64,000 nt of DNA, taken from positions 1 through 64,000 of the forward strand of contig DASRAU010000024.1 of NCBI GenBank assembly GCA_035638075.1. Reading direction: 5' to 3'. Origin of the DNA: DASRAU01 sp035638075 (lineage in GTDB: Bacteria > Acidobacteriota > Polarisedimenticolia > Gp22-AA2). A model generated the notes under the pieces. The model did not search any database. It worked only from the letters and a program-made list of their open reading frames with translations, and had not been told where the DNA came from. This document shows positions 10,668-19,084 of this stretch, piece after piece. Each line of letters starts with the position of its first letter. The first letter of the stretch is position 1. The position numbers and the translations under genes were made by a program.

Positions 10668-12818
10668 TCACGCCACCTGGCGCTCGACGTGGTACACGCC
10701 GTCGATCCCCTTCAGCCGCTCGACGATCTTCTGGAGGTGATCGACGTCCCGGATGTCCAGCAGCAGGGTGATCTCCCCGCGCCGGTCCTCGAAGGTCCGG
10801 GCCTCCACGCTCTTGATGTTCGACTTCGCGTCGGCGATCGCCTGGGTGATGCGCGCGAGAATCCCCGGCCGATCCTCCGAGAAGACGGTGAGGCGGACGT
10901 CGAAGCGCGACTCGTCAGCCCCCTCCCACACCACCTCGATCCGGCGCTCGGGATCGTAGAGGAGCTTCTCGAGGTTCGGGCAGCGCTCCGAGTGCACGGT
11001 CACGCCGCGGCCGCGGGTGATGTACCCGACGATCGGCTCGCCGCGGATCGGATTGCAGCAGCGGGCCAGGATGATGAGGGCGTCGTCGAGCCCGCGCACC
11101 GTCACCTTCTTGCCGGAGAGGCCGAGGGCGCGCTTGACGACCTGGGTGATCGCCCCCCCCGCCGTCGTCTCCTGCGGCTTCGCCTGGGGGTCGAGCTTCT
11201 CGACCAGGGTCTTCGGCACCGCCTTGCCGTAGCCGACTCCGGCGTAGAAGTCCTCGATCGACGGGAAGCCCATCCCCAGGAGCGCCTCGCGCAGCTTCGT
11301 CCCCTCCTGCACGTGCGGCTTGAGGTTGAACCGGAAGCGCTTGAACTCCCGGTCGGTCAGCGTCTTCCCCAGCTCGACGGCACGGTTGCGGCGCTCGGCG
11401 TTGAGCCACTGGCGGATCTTGGTGCGGGCCCGCGGCGTCTGGACGTAGGCCAGCCAGTCGGGGCTGGGGCTGTGGCTCGGGGAGGTCAGGATCTCGACGA
11501 TGTCGCCGTTCTTGAGCTCGGTCCGGAGCGGCTGCAGCTTGCCGTTGACCCGGGCGCCGGCGCAGCGGTGGCCGACCTCCGTGTGCACCGAGTACGCGAA
11601 GTCCACCGGCGTGGCGCCGCGCGGCAGCGATTTCACCTGCCCCTGCGGCGTGAAGCAGTAGACCTCGTCCGGGTAGAGGTCCACCTTCACCATGCGCAGG
11701 AACTCGGCCGGGTCCTTGAGCTCCTGCTGCCACTCCATGATCTGCCGCAGCCACTGGATGTTGGCGTCCTTTTCCTGCCCGCCGCTCCCCTCCTTGTACT
11801 TCCAGTGCGCCGCGATCCCCTCCTCGGCGATGCGGTGCATGTCGTGGGTCCGCAGCTGCACCTCGAACGGCTGGCCGCGCTCGCTGATGACCGAGGTGTG
11901 GAGCGACTGGTACATGTTGGGCTTCGGCATCGCGATGAAGTCCTTGATCCGCCCGGGCACCGGGCGCCACAGCCCGTGGATGATCCCGAGCGCCCCGTAG
12001 CAGTCCTTGATGCTGCCGGTCAGGACGCGGAAGGCGATGTAGTCGTACACCTCGCTGACATCGATGCGCTGCCGCTTGATCTTCTTGTAGATGCTGTAGA
12101 GGTGCTTGCGCCGGCCGGTGATGGTGCAGGCGATGCCGGCCCGCTGCAGCTCGGACCTCAAGGTGGATTCGATCTCGCGGATGAAGTCGACCGTGAGGGT
12201 GCGCTTTTCCTCCAGCGCCCGCTGCAGCTGCTCCTCGCCGGCGGGGTCGAGGTACTTGAGGGCCAGGTCCTCCAGCTCGTTCTTGATGCGGCCGATGCCG
12301 AGGCGGTGCGCCAGCGGGGCGTAGATCTCCATGGTCTCGCGGGCGATGCGCTCCTGCTGCCGCGCCGACAGGTGCTCGAGGGTGCGCATGTTGTGCAGGC
12401 GATCGGCCAGCTTGACGAGGACGACGCGGATGTCGTCCACCATCGCCAGCATCATCTTGCGGAACGACTCCGCCTGCTGCTGCTCGCGCGAGTTGAAGCG
12501 GATGCGGGAGATCTTCGTCAGCCCCTCGACGACGTGGGCGATGTCACGGCCGAAGCGCTCTTCGAGGATCTCGCGCGTCGTCAGCGTGTCCTCGAGCACG
12601 TCGTGCAGCAGCCCGGCGACGATGCAGGTGAGGTCGAGCTTCAGGTCGGCGAGGATCGCCGCCACCGCCAGCGGGTGGACCAGGTACGGCTCCCCGGAGG
12701 ACCGGGTCTGCCCCTGGTGCTCCTGCGCCGAGAACTCGTAGGCGCGGCGCAGCAGCCCCAGGTCGGCCTCCTTCAGGTACGACTGGACCTGCGTCTGGAC
12801 GTCTTCGAAGCGGATCAT
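10668..12818 (-). CDS. rel: bifunctional (p)ppGpp synthetase/hydrolase (Rel/SpoT)
   Basis: Makes and degrades the stringent-response alarmone. 716 residues, standard long RSH length. Domains in order: HD hydrolase at about 30-190 with HPLAVAAILADLKLD and GLLHDVLEDT; synthetase at about 230-345 (YDYIAFRVLTGSIKDCYGAL, RIKDFIAMPKPNMYQSLHT); TGS at about 385-450 (CFTPQGQVKSLPRGATPVDF); a zinc-finger/helical region with ARCCNPIRGEPIVGYITRG; and a C-terminal ACT domain (DRPGILARITQAIADAKSNI). The intact HD motif argues for hydrolase activity. ridA follows at 19 bases. Confidence 0.95.
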   Translation of the reverse strand: MIRFEDVQTQVQSYLKEADLGLLRRAYEFSAQEHQGQTRSSGEPYLVHPLAVAAILADLKLDLTCIVAGLLHDVLEDTLTTREILEERFGRDIAHVVEGLTKISRIRFNSREQQQAESFRKMMLAMVDDIRVVLVKLADRLHNMRTLEHLSARQQERIARETMEIYAPLAHRLGIGRIKNELEDLALKYLDPAGEEQLQRALEEKRTLTVDFIREIESTLRSELQRAGIACTITGRRKHLYSIYKKIKRQRIDVSEVYDYIAFRVLTGSIKDCYGALGIIHGLWRPVPGRIKDFIAMPKPNMYQSLHTSVISERGQPFEVQLRTHDMHRIAEEGIAAHWKYKEGSGGQEKDANIQWLRQIMEWQQELKDPAEFLRMVKVDLYPDEVYCFTPQGQVKSLPRGATPVDFAYSVHTEVGHRCAGARVNGKLQPLRTELKNGDIVEILTSPSHSPSPDWLAYVQTPRARTKIRQWLNAERRNRAVELGKTLTDREFKRFRFNLKPHVQEGTKLREALLGMGFPSIEDFYAGVGYGKAVPKTLVEKLDPQAKPQETTAGGAITQVVKRALGLSGKKVTVRGLDDALIILARCCNPIRGEPIVGYITRGRGVTVHSERCPNLEKLLYDPERRIEVVWEGADESRFDVRLTVFSEDRPGILARITQAIADAKSNIKSVEARTFEDRRGEITLLLDIRDVDHLQKIVERLKGIDGVYHVERQVA

Positions 12819-12893
12819 GGCGCGATGCGGATCATGGCGGGACCGGGACCGGCGGCCCGGGCGAAACGTGAAGCCGGAGGCCCGGACGCGAAA

Positions 12894-12922
12894 AGTCTAG
12901 CATCCGCGTCAAGGCGTCGCAA
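12894..12922 (-). promoter_or_regulatory. promoter of rel-ridA
   Basis: TTGCGA at 12922-12917 and TAGACT at 12899-12894, 17-base spacer, about 75 bases before the rel ATG. It lies between the secF stop and rel, so rel is not dependent on the sec operon. Confidence 0.6.
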
Positions 12923-12976
12923 CGCGAGGCGCGGCGCGGGGCCGAAGGCGGTCCCCCCGCGATCGGAGGCCGGCTC

Positions 12977-14158
12977 CTAGCTGACGCGGACGTGCTTGGA
13001 GCCGAGCCAGCGGTTCGCCAGGACCAGGAGGCCGGCGGCGACGAAGACCGAGGAGTACGAACCGAAGATGATCCCGACCAAAAGGCAGAACGACATCGGG
13101 TTCAGCTTCTCGCCTCCGTACAGGTAGAGCGCCATGACGGCCACGAAGACCGTGAAGACGGTCAGCACGGTGCGGCTGAGGGTCTGGTTGACCGAGGCGT
13201 TGACGACCTTCTCGAACTCCTGGTCGCGGTACAGGCGCAGGTTCTCGCGCACCCGGTCGAACACCACGATGGTGTCGTTGATCGAGTAGCCGACGATGGT
13301 CAAAAGCGCCGCGACCACGGTCAGCGAGAACTCCTTGCGGAAGAAGGCGACCGCGCCGGCGGCGATGACGACGTCGTGGACCAGCGCGATGACCGCCGCC
13401 AGGCCCCAGGCGACCTTGTGGAAGCGGAACCAGACGTAGACCAGGATGCCGGCGACCGCTCCGAGGATCGCCAGCAGGGTGTTCTTCATCAGCTCCGCGC
13501 CGGCGGTCGGGCCGACGAAGTCCACGCCGCGCACCGCGAACTTCCCGAGCACCGCGCCGTCCTTCAGCGCCGCCGCGACCGACGCCGGCAGCCCGGGGAT
13601 CCCGGCCACCTGCGCCGGATCCCCGAACAGCCCGCCGTGCGCCGTGCGGGCCCGCAGGATCGCCCCCGCCGCGTCGGCCGCCGTGGACGGGGCCGCCTGC
13701 GGATCGGACGCCTGCAGGCGGGCGGCAATCCAGTCGCGCAGCGCCGGCTCGGACGTCACGTTGAGATCGATCTTCGCGGGGTCGGGGGTCCCTTCGAGGT
13801 GCCGGAGCGCCTCGATCACCTTCTGGCTGACGCCGCCTCCCTCCTCCCCTTTCTTCTCCGCCTCGGTGTCGCGCTCCACGCGGATGAGGATCTCGTGGTC
13901 CTTCGGGTCGCCGATGCGCTGCAGCGACGGGTCGGCCAGCCCGGAGGCGTCGAGGTCGGCGCGCAGTTTCTCGAGGTTCGGCTCCTCGGCGAAGCGCACT
14001 TGCACCGCCGTGCCGCCGGCGAAGTCGATGCCGTAGTTGAAGCCGGGCGTCACGATGAAGACGATGGCGAGGGTCATGCACAGGGCGGAGAAGAGCATGA
14101 AGACGTACTTCGTCCGCCCCATGAGCTGGAAGCCGGCGTCGTGGAAGACCTGCAGCAT
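12977..14158 (-). CDS. secF: protein translocase subunit SecF
   Basis: Works with SecD to use the proton motive force for late steps of Sec export. 393 residues, longer than the usual ~300. Six transmembrane helices: one N-terminal, and five C-terminal ones with the motifs YSINDTIVVFDRVRENLR and NQTLSRTVLTVFTVF. The first periplasmic region is extended by about 80 residues (roughly 90-195), Ala-rich with repeated helical patches. The PGFNYGIDFAGGTAVQVRF entry is canonical. It follows secD by 12 bases. Confidence 0.95.
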   Translation of the reverse strand: MLQVFHDAGFQLMGRTKYVFMLFSALCMTLAIVFIVTPGFNYGIDFAGGTAVQVRFAEEPNLEKLRADLDASGLADPSLQRIGDPKDHEILIRVERDTEAEKKGEEGGGVSQKVIEALRHLEGTPDPAKIDLNVTSEPALRDWIAARLQASDPQAAPSTAADAAGAILRARTAHGGLFGDPAQVAGIPGLPASVAAALKDGAVLGKFAVRGVDFVGPTAGAELMKNTLLAILGAVAGILVYVWFRFHKVAWGLAAVIALVHDVVIAAGAVAFFRKEFSLTVVAALLTIVGYSINDTIVVFDRVRENLRLYRDQEFEKVVNASVNQTLSRTVLTVFTVFVAVMALYLYGGEKLNPMSFCLLVGIIFGSYSSVFVAAGLLVLANRWLGSKHVRVS

Positions 14159-14170
14159 CGAAGTCGGCTC

Positions 14171-15769
14171 CTAGATGCTCAGCTGCGTCGTGCGCGGCCT
14201 GAGCGTGAGCAGGGCGTCGAACATCGCCCGGGACATGAACAGCGCGGTCCAGAGATTGGCGATGATGCCGACCGACAGGGTGACCGCGAACCCCTTCACC
14301 GGCCCGGTGCCGAAGCCCAGGAGCGCGAAGGCGGCCACGAGCGTCGTGATGTGGCTGTCGATGATGGTCGCGAACGCCTTGTGGAAGCCTTCGTGGATGG
14401 CCGCCTTGACGGTCCGCCCGGCCCGGACCTCCTCGCGGATGCGCTCGAAGACGAGCACGTTCGCGTCCACCGCCATGCCGATGGTGAGCGCGATGCCGGC
14501 GATCCCCGGCAGGGTCAGCGTCGAGCGCATGCTCGCCATGGCCGCCAGCAGGATCATGATGTTGAGGATCAGGGCGACCCCGGCGTTGACCCCGGCCATC
14601 CGGTAGTAGATCAGCATGAAGAGGACGACGACGATCGACCCGATGATCGACGCGATGACGCCCTGCTTGATCGAATCGGCCCCGAGGGAGGCGCCGACGG
14701 TCCGCTCCTCGAGGATGTCCATCCCCGCCGGCAGGGCGCCGCTCCGCAGCTTCAGGGAGAGGTCCTCGGCGCTCTCGACGGTGAAGTTGCCGCCCTCGAT
14801 GATGCCGCGCTCGGCGATGACCGCGTTGATGCGCGGCGCCGACAGGATCTTGTGGTCGAGAACGATCGCCAGCAGCTGTCCCTGGTTGGCGCGGGTCAGC
14901 TCCTGGAAGCGCTGCCCCGCCTCGGCGGTCAGCAGGAAGTTCACCGCCGCGCCGCCGAAGCGATCCTGGTCGCGGCGCGAGTTCTTCAGGTCGGCGCCGG
15001 TCAGGGGCGACGAGCGGGTGACGGGCCACCACACGGTCTGCGTCCGCCCGTCCCGGTCACGCACTTCCTGAGGGAGCGCCTCGACGTCCGAGGGGAGGCT
15101 GCCGCCGAACTGCCCGGCCAGCGCCTGCTGGTCCGGGGCCGGACGGAACTGGTCGGCCGTGATCCCGGGCGGCACCTTCACCATCTTCCACTCGAGAAAG
15201 GCCGGCTTGCCGATCAGGTCCTTGACGCGCTCGGGATCGTCCACCCCCGGGAGCTGCACGACGATCTGATCCGCCTGCGGGCCGACGCCTTTGCGCTGGA
15301 TGAGCGGCTCGGCGACGCCGAACTTGTCGATGCGGGTGCGGATGGTCTCCAGCGCCTGGCGCACCGCGCTGTCGCGGATCCCCGACTCGTCGACCGGACG
15401 CAGCCGCAGCGTCAGCGCGCCGCCGCTGCCTTCGACGGCGTACTGCTGGAACTGGTCGCGGACGAGGGTGCGGGCCTCGTCGAGCCGGGCCGGCTCGATG
15501 CCCGTGAGGGTGAGCGCGTCGAGCGACGGGCTGTCGAGAGAGGCGACGGTGATGCCCTTCTCCTTGAGGGCGTTGCGCACCCGCTCGCGCGCCAGGTCGA
15601 TCTCCGCCTTGACCGCGTCGTCGGTGCGCACGCGCATCACCATGTGGATGCCGCCCCGCAGGTCGAGACCGAGGTTGATGGTCTTCGACAGCGGGTAGAT
15701 GAGCGCCCCGCAGAGGACGACCGAAGCCAGAACGATCGCGAGCCGAACCCGCACGTCGGAGAGATTCAT
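14171..15769 (-). CDS. secD: protein translocase subunit SecD
   Basis: 532 residues. N-terminal transmembrane helix, then GLDLRGGIHMVMRV, a large periplasmic P1 region ending in LLTAEAGQRFQELTR and NFTVESAEDLSLKLRSG, and five C-terminal helices including IALTIGMAVDANVLVFERIR. The length and motifs are standard. It is the middle gene of yajC-secD-secF. Confidence 0.96.
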   Translation of the reverse strand: MNLSDVRVRLAIVLASVVLCGALIYPLSKTINLGLDLRGGIHMVMRVRTDDAVKAEIDLARERVRNALKEKGITVASLDSPSLDALTLTGIEPARLDEARTLVRDQFQQYAVEGSGGALTLRLRPVDESGIRDSAVRQALETIRTRIDKFGVAEPLIQRKGVGPQADQIVVQLPGVDDPERVKDLIGKPAFLEWKMVKVPPGITADQFRPAPDQQALAGQFGGSLPSDVEALPQEVRDRDGRTQTVWWPVTRSSPLTGADLKNSRRDQDRFGGAAVNFLLTAEAGQRFQELTRANQGQLLAIVLDHKILSAPRINAVIAERGIIEGGNFTVESAEDLSLKLRSGALPAGMDILEERTVGASLGADSIKQGVIASIIGSIVVVLFMLIYYRMAGVNAGVALILNIMILLAAMASMRSTLTLPGIAGIALTIGMAVDANVLVFERIREEVRAGRTVKAAIHEGFHKAFATIIDSHITTLVAAFALLGFGTGPVKGFAVTLSVGIIANLWTALFMSRAMFDALLTLRPRTTQLSI

Positions 15770-15776
15770 GCCGTCC

Positions 15777-16103
15777 TCACGCCTCCGGCGAAGCGCCGGA
15801 GCCTTCCTGTCTCTGGATGATGGCGCTGCGCGTGATGTCCACCTTCACCTTGTCGGCGATGCGCAGCTGCACGATGTCGCGATCGACGGCCACGACGGTG
15901 CCGAGCAGGCCCCCCGAGGTCGTCACCTTGTCCCCCGGCCGCAGCGCGTCGAGCATCTCCTGCGTCTGCTTCTGCCGGACGCGCGCCGGGCGGATCAGGA
16001 GGAAATAGATCACGATGAAGAAGAAGAGCAGCGGGACGAGCTGCAGCCAGGGGTTCGACTGCCCGGCCCCCTGTGGAGGGGCCATCAGACCCAACGGATC
16101 CAA
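15777..16103 (-). CDS. yajC: Sec translocon accessory protein YajC
   Basis: 108 residues from TTG 16103; the alternative is ATG 16085 (102 residues). TTG is preferred because GGGAG lies 7 bases upstream and nothing similar precedes the ATG. One transmembrane helix (LVPLLFFFIVIYFLLIRPAR), then the conserved small domain MLDALRPGDKVTTSGGLLG. The reading frame extends further upstream, but that part overlaps the hairpin at 16171-16194 and has no YajC similarity. Seven bases precede secD. Confidence 0.92.
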   Translation of the reverse strand: MDPLGLMAPPQGAGQSNPWLQLVPLLFFFIVIYFLLIRPARVRQKQTQEMLDALRPGDKVTTSGGLLGTVVAVDRDIVQLRIADKVKVDITRSAIIQRQEGSGASPEA

Positions 16104-16170
16104 GCTCAGACTCCCATGGTCCGGCCGGAACCGCGCCTCCCCGCGGGCGCGCTTCGACGCCGGGCCAAAC

Positions 16171-16194
16171 AAAAAGGAGGCGTGTGAGGCCTCC
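16171..16194 (-). terminator. terminator-like hairpin in the yajC leader (possible attenuator)
   Basis: On the minus strand, GGAGGC (16194-16189) pairs with GCCTCC (16181-16176), followed at once by TTTTTGTTTGG. It lies about 70 bases upstream of the yajC start. No minus-strand gene ends nearby, so it either attenuates yajC-secD-secF or ends a short RNA starting around 16240-16270, where TTGACA is found at 16274-16269. Confidence 0.6.
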
Positions 16195-16303
16195 GTCCAC
16201 GGGGACCGGCGGCGAGCCGGCCGATTCGATTCCGCGAGGGGCGTTAGATTGCCGTAACCCCTGACTCTTGTCAAGGCGCGGACCGGGCGGCTGCCCCCGC
16301 GCC

Positions 16304-16333
16304 TTGCGGGTCGGCTCGAGGCCCCCTTACACT
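16304..16333 (+). promoter_or_regulatory. pgeF promoter, possibly giving a leaderless mRNA
   Basis: TTGCGG at 16304-16309 and TACACT at 16328-16333, 18-base spacer. The -10 ends only six bases before the pgeF ATG at 16340, so transcription may start on the A of the start codon. Confidence 0.5.
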
Positions 16334-16339
16334 GCGGTC

Positions 16340-17107
16340 ATGGAGGACATCGAACTCGCCGGAACCGGCTCCGGACGCTACCTGCGGCTCCCCCTGCTCG
16401 ATCGGATCCCGGGCCTGGCGCACGGGTTCACGGTGAAGGGAACCGACCCCCTCGAGGCCATCCGGCAGGCGGCCGGACGGCCGCTGCCCCTCGCGACCTT
16501 GAAGCAGGTGCACGGCGCTGCGGTCCGGAGGCTTCGGGCGGACGAGCCGCTGTGGCGCGAAGAGCCGGGACGCCCGATGGGAGATGCTCTTCTGACCCGG
16601 CGCGACGACACGGCGATCGGCGTGGCCACCGCCGACTGCGTGTCCATCCTGCTCTGCGATCCGAAGAGCCGCACCCTCGGCGCGGTGCACGCCGGGTGGC
16701 GCGGCACCGCGGCCGGGGTCCTGGCCGCGGCCATCAAGGAAATCGCTGCGACGGGAGCGGCTCCGGAGGACATCACCGTCGGACTGGGACCGGCCATCGG
16801 CCCCTGCTGTTTCGAGGTGGGAGACGAGGTGATCGAAGCGCTGCGGCGCAACGCTGCGAACGTCGAGGCCTTCGTCCATCGCGGCCACCCGCGGTCGCGC
16901 GTGGACCTGGTCGAGGCGAACCGGCGCCAGGCCCTCGCCCGCGGCATCCGCCCCGACCGCATCGCCGCGGTGGGGCGGTGCACCATGTGCGAAAAGGACC
17001 TGCTCGAATCCTACCGGCGCAGCGCCGGCGCCCCGGGACGGATGATCGCCTTCGCCGCCTGGCGGGACCCGGCGTCGCCGGAAGCGGCCGGACCGGCCTC
17101 CCGCTGA
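16340..17107 (+). CDS. pgeF: peptidoglycan editing factor PgeF (YfiH/DUF152, laccase-domain family)
   Basis: Family members are copper/zinc-binding cytoplasmic enzymes reported as polyphenol oxidases, purine nucleosidases, and as factors preventing misincorporation of serine into peptidoglycan. 255 residues. Metal-site motifs: LKQVHGAAV, GVATADCVSILL, GAVHAGWRGTAAGVL, and ICC-type GPAIGPCCFEVG. The ATG at 16340 is chosen because upstream codons lack similarity and it sits right behind a promoter. It is single, convergent with a TPR gene. Confidence 0.9.
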   Translation: MEDIELAGTGSGRYLRLPLLDRIPGLAHGFTVKGTDPLEAIRQAAGRPLPLATLKQVHGAAVRRLRADEPLWREEPGRPMGDALLTRRDDTAIGVATADCVSILLCDPKSRTLGAVHAGWRGTAAGVLAAAIKEIAATGAAPEDITVGLGPAIGPCCFEVGDEVIEALRRNAANVEAFVHRGHPRSRVDLVEANRRQALARGIRPDRIAAVGRCTMCEKDLLESYRRSAGAPGRMIAFAAWRDPASPEAAGPASR

Positions 17108-17111
17108 GGAA

Positions 17112-17133
17112 CGCTCCTACTTCTTGAGGAGCG
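17112..17133. terminator. hairpin between convergent genes, possible bidirectional terminator
   Basis: CGCTCCT (17112-17118) and AGGAGCG (17127-17133) form a 7-base stem with an 8-base loop. It sits just after the pgeF stop and spans the stop of the opposing TPR gene. No U tract is visible on either side. Confidence 0.3.
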
Positions 17134-18472
17134 CGATGTTGTCCTGGATTTCCTTCGCGTCCGGGGCCTTCGGCTCGAGCTTCAGGTATTCCTGGAAGTG
17201 GGCCAGGGCGCCCTTGAAGTCCTGCGTCGCCATGAGGGCGCGCGCCAGCTCGCGGTGCGCCTGGGCGTAGTTCGGGTCGATCTCCACCGCTTTCTGGTAA
17301 GCCCTGGTCGCGTCCTTGCCGCGGTTCTCGTTCCAGGCCTTGACGCCGATGTTGTAGAAGAGGATCGCGGCGTTGCGCGGATCGATCGCGGCGACCTTCT
17401 GGTACATCTCGTCGGATTTCACCTTGTCGCCCTTGGCCTCGTACGCCGACGCGAGCGCCATCAGCGGCTCGGGCTTCTGGGGGTTGATGGACGACGCATG
17501 CTCGAGGGCGGCGATCGCCTCGTCGTACTTCCCGTTCTTGATCTGCGCCTGCCCGAGGTTGTAGAGCACCGTGTCCGACTCGGGCGAGAGGGCCAGCTCC
17601 TTCTGATACTCGAGGGCCGCGCCGGCGGGATCTTCCTGGCGGACCGACAGGTTCCCGAGGAAGAAGTGCGCCCCCTTCATGTCCGGCTTGAGCTCGAGCC
17701 CCTTGGAGAAAGCGGCCGCCGCGGCGGCGTCATCCCCCGTCTCGAACAGGCTCTTCCCGAGGTAGTAGTAGACCGCCGGATTGCTCGTGGGGTCTTTGGC
17801 GAGGAACGCCTTGTATTTCTCGATCGCCTGCGCGTGGTTGCCGGCGTCCGCAAGCGACTTGGCTTTCTGGAGCTCTGCCGCCGCCTCCGGATTGATGGTC
17901 GGGGTGGCCGGCGCGGCCGGCGCCGCGCCCGCCTCGGGAGCCGCCGCCTGCGCCGTGGTGCCCGCGGCGGCCGCCTGGGCCTCCTTGCGCTTCTTGAGGA
18001 TCGCCTGGTTGGCCGCGACGAAGTCGGCCTCCTTGGCGATGACGAAGTTGTACTCGTTCCGGCCCTGATCCCCGACGAGCAGCATGGTGAAGTCGGGGAA
18101 CTCCTGCTTGTTGTCCATCAGCTTCTCGTTCTTGTCCTGCTCGACGCCGTCCGAGCCGACGACGCGCCAGTCCATGATGACCGTCTTGTACCCCTCGAGC
18201 TTCGGGTACACCTTCCACTTGCGCGCCACCGAGATGTCGAGCGTGGCGATGAGGTACTCGCCCTTGGCGTTGGTCTTCACCGGGCCGACCGTCTTCTTGA
18301 TGTCGGTCGACTCGAAGAAGATCGGCACCTTCTCGAGGGGCTTTCCCTGCGGGTCGGTGACCTTGCCGCGCACCTTGGTGATCCCTTCCGCGAACGCGGG
18401 GGCGGCGGCGAGGAGCCCGGAGAGAACGAGGCACGCCGATGCGGCGAAGCGGTTGAGGCGGGAACGCGTCAT
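17117..18472 (-). CDS. exported TPR protein with carboxypeptidase-regulatory-like domain
   Basis: 451 residues. Signal peptide at 1-28 (ending AAAPAFA). Residues 30-150 form a carboxypeptidase-regulatory-like beta domain (KVRGKVTDPQGKPLEKVPIFF). An Ala-rich linker follows, then six or seven TPR units from about residue 200 to the end (ALYYLGKSLFETGD-type helices, DPNYAQAHRELARALMATQD). Predicted periplasmic or surface scaffold. It has its own strong promoter and no obvious operon partner. Confidence 0.8.
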   Translation of the reverse strand: MTRSRLNRFAASACLVLSGLLAAAPAFAEGITKVRGKVTDPQGKPLEKVPIFFESTDIKKTVGPVKTNAKGEYLIATLDISVARKWKVYPKLEGYKTVIMDWRVVGSDGVEQDKNEKLMDNKQEFPDFTMLLVGDQGRNEYNFVIAKEADFVAANQAILKKRKEAQAAAAGTTAQAAAPEAGAAPAAPATPTINPEAAAELQKAKSLADAGNHAQAIEKYKAFLAKDPTSNPAVYYYLGKSLFETGDDAAAAAAFSKGLELKPDMKGAHFFLGNLSVRQEDPAGAALEYQKELALSPESDTVLYNLGQAQIKNGKYDEAIAALEHASSINPQKPEPLMALASAYEAKGDKVKSDEMYQKVAAIDPRNAAILFYNIGVKAWNENRGKDATRAYQKAVEIDPNYAQAHRELARALMATQDFKGALAHFQEYLKLEPKAPDAKEIQDNIALLKK

Positions 18473-18532
18473 GGGAACCTCCGGCCGCGCCCGGTTCGGG
18501 CGCGACGCATCTGAAATGAAAGGGCGGCGGGG

Positions 18533-18561
18533 ATTTTAGAACACGCCGGGGGGGGGATCAA
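18533..18561 (-). promoter_or_regulatory. promoter of the exported TPR gene
   Basis: TTGATC at 18561-18556 and TAAAAT at 18538-18533 with a 17-base spacer, about 60 bases before the ATG at 18472. The spacer contains a run of nine G/C on one strand. Confidence 0.65.
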
Positions 18562-18610
18562 CCGGGCCGGCCGGAGCGGGCGGTGCCGGGACCCCGCACC
18601 GCGCCGGGCC

Positions 18611-19084
18611 TCAGGAGGAGAAGGGGTCGGCGATCACCGCCCGGCGGGCGGCCGCCGCGCGCCGCCGGGCCGCCGTGGCGAGGAGGTGCGACACGAACAA
18701 CAACGCGAAAAGCAGGCCCGAGACCAGGTGCAGGAGGCTGACGAAGCGCCGGGGGGCGGGCGAGGTGACCACCTGGAGGAGATAGCCGCTCAGGACCATC
18801 GGGAGCGCCAGCGAGGTGATGAGAAGGCCGGTGCGCCGCCCGGTCTGCGGCTTGCCGCTGACGATCCGATCGACGATGTGCTCCCGCGCGATGAGCCCCA
18901 GCGCGAAGATCACCACGGGCCCCACGAGCACGTGCGCCGACAGGACGTGCGGCTGCCAGGGATGCCCGAGGACCGAGTAGGGATCGCGCGGCCGCATCCA
19001 CTCCTTCATGACGTAGTAGACCGACCCGGTCAGGGCGGAGAGGCCGATCGACAGGTCGAGGAGCCAGCGCTCGAGACGGGTCAT
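18611..19084 (-). CDS. four-helix membrane protein, DUF4405/cytochrome-b561-like
   Basis: 157 residues with four predicted transmembrane helices: about 8-30, 45-68, 85-110 and 118-140. Histidines lie in helix 2 (VLSAHVLVGP) and helix 4 (SLLHLVSG and FVSHLLAT), the pattern of heme ligation in small b-type cytochromes of the DUF4405/b561 kind. It overlaps the FMN-binding gene by ATGA and is last in the apbE cassette. Inferred role: passing electrons from the membrane quinol pool to the flavinylated partner. The family assignment rests on helix count and histidine placement only. Confidence 0.7.
   Translation of the reverse strand: MTRLERWLLDLSIGLSALTGSVYYVMKEWMRPRDPYSVLGHPWQPHVLSAHVLVGPVVIFALGLIAREHIVDRIVSGKPQTGRRTGLLITSLALPMVLSGYLLQVVTSPAPRRFVSLLHLVSGLLFALLFVSHLLATAARRRAAAARRAVIADPFSS

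Noticed and set aside
10626..12980. A long open frame on the + strand opposite rel
   Set aside because: It is the antisense shadow expected in very GC-rich DNA. The opposite strand encodes a fully conserved Rel protein with all domains. The same applies to long antisense frames opposite secD-secF (12992-15820), the metallopeptidase (36738-39251), the hybrid kinase (43140-45653) and the TMTC-like gene (46802-49330).
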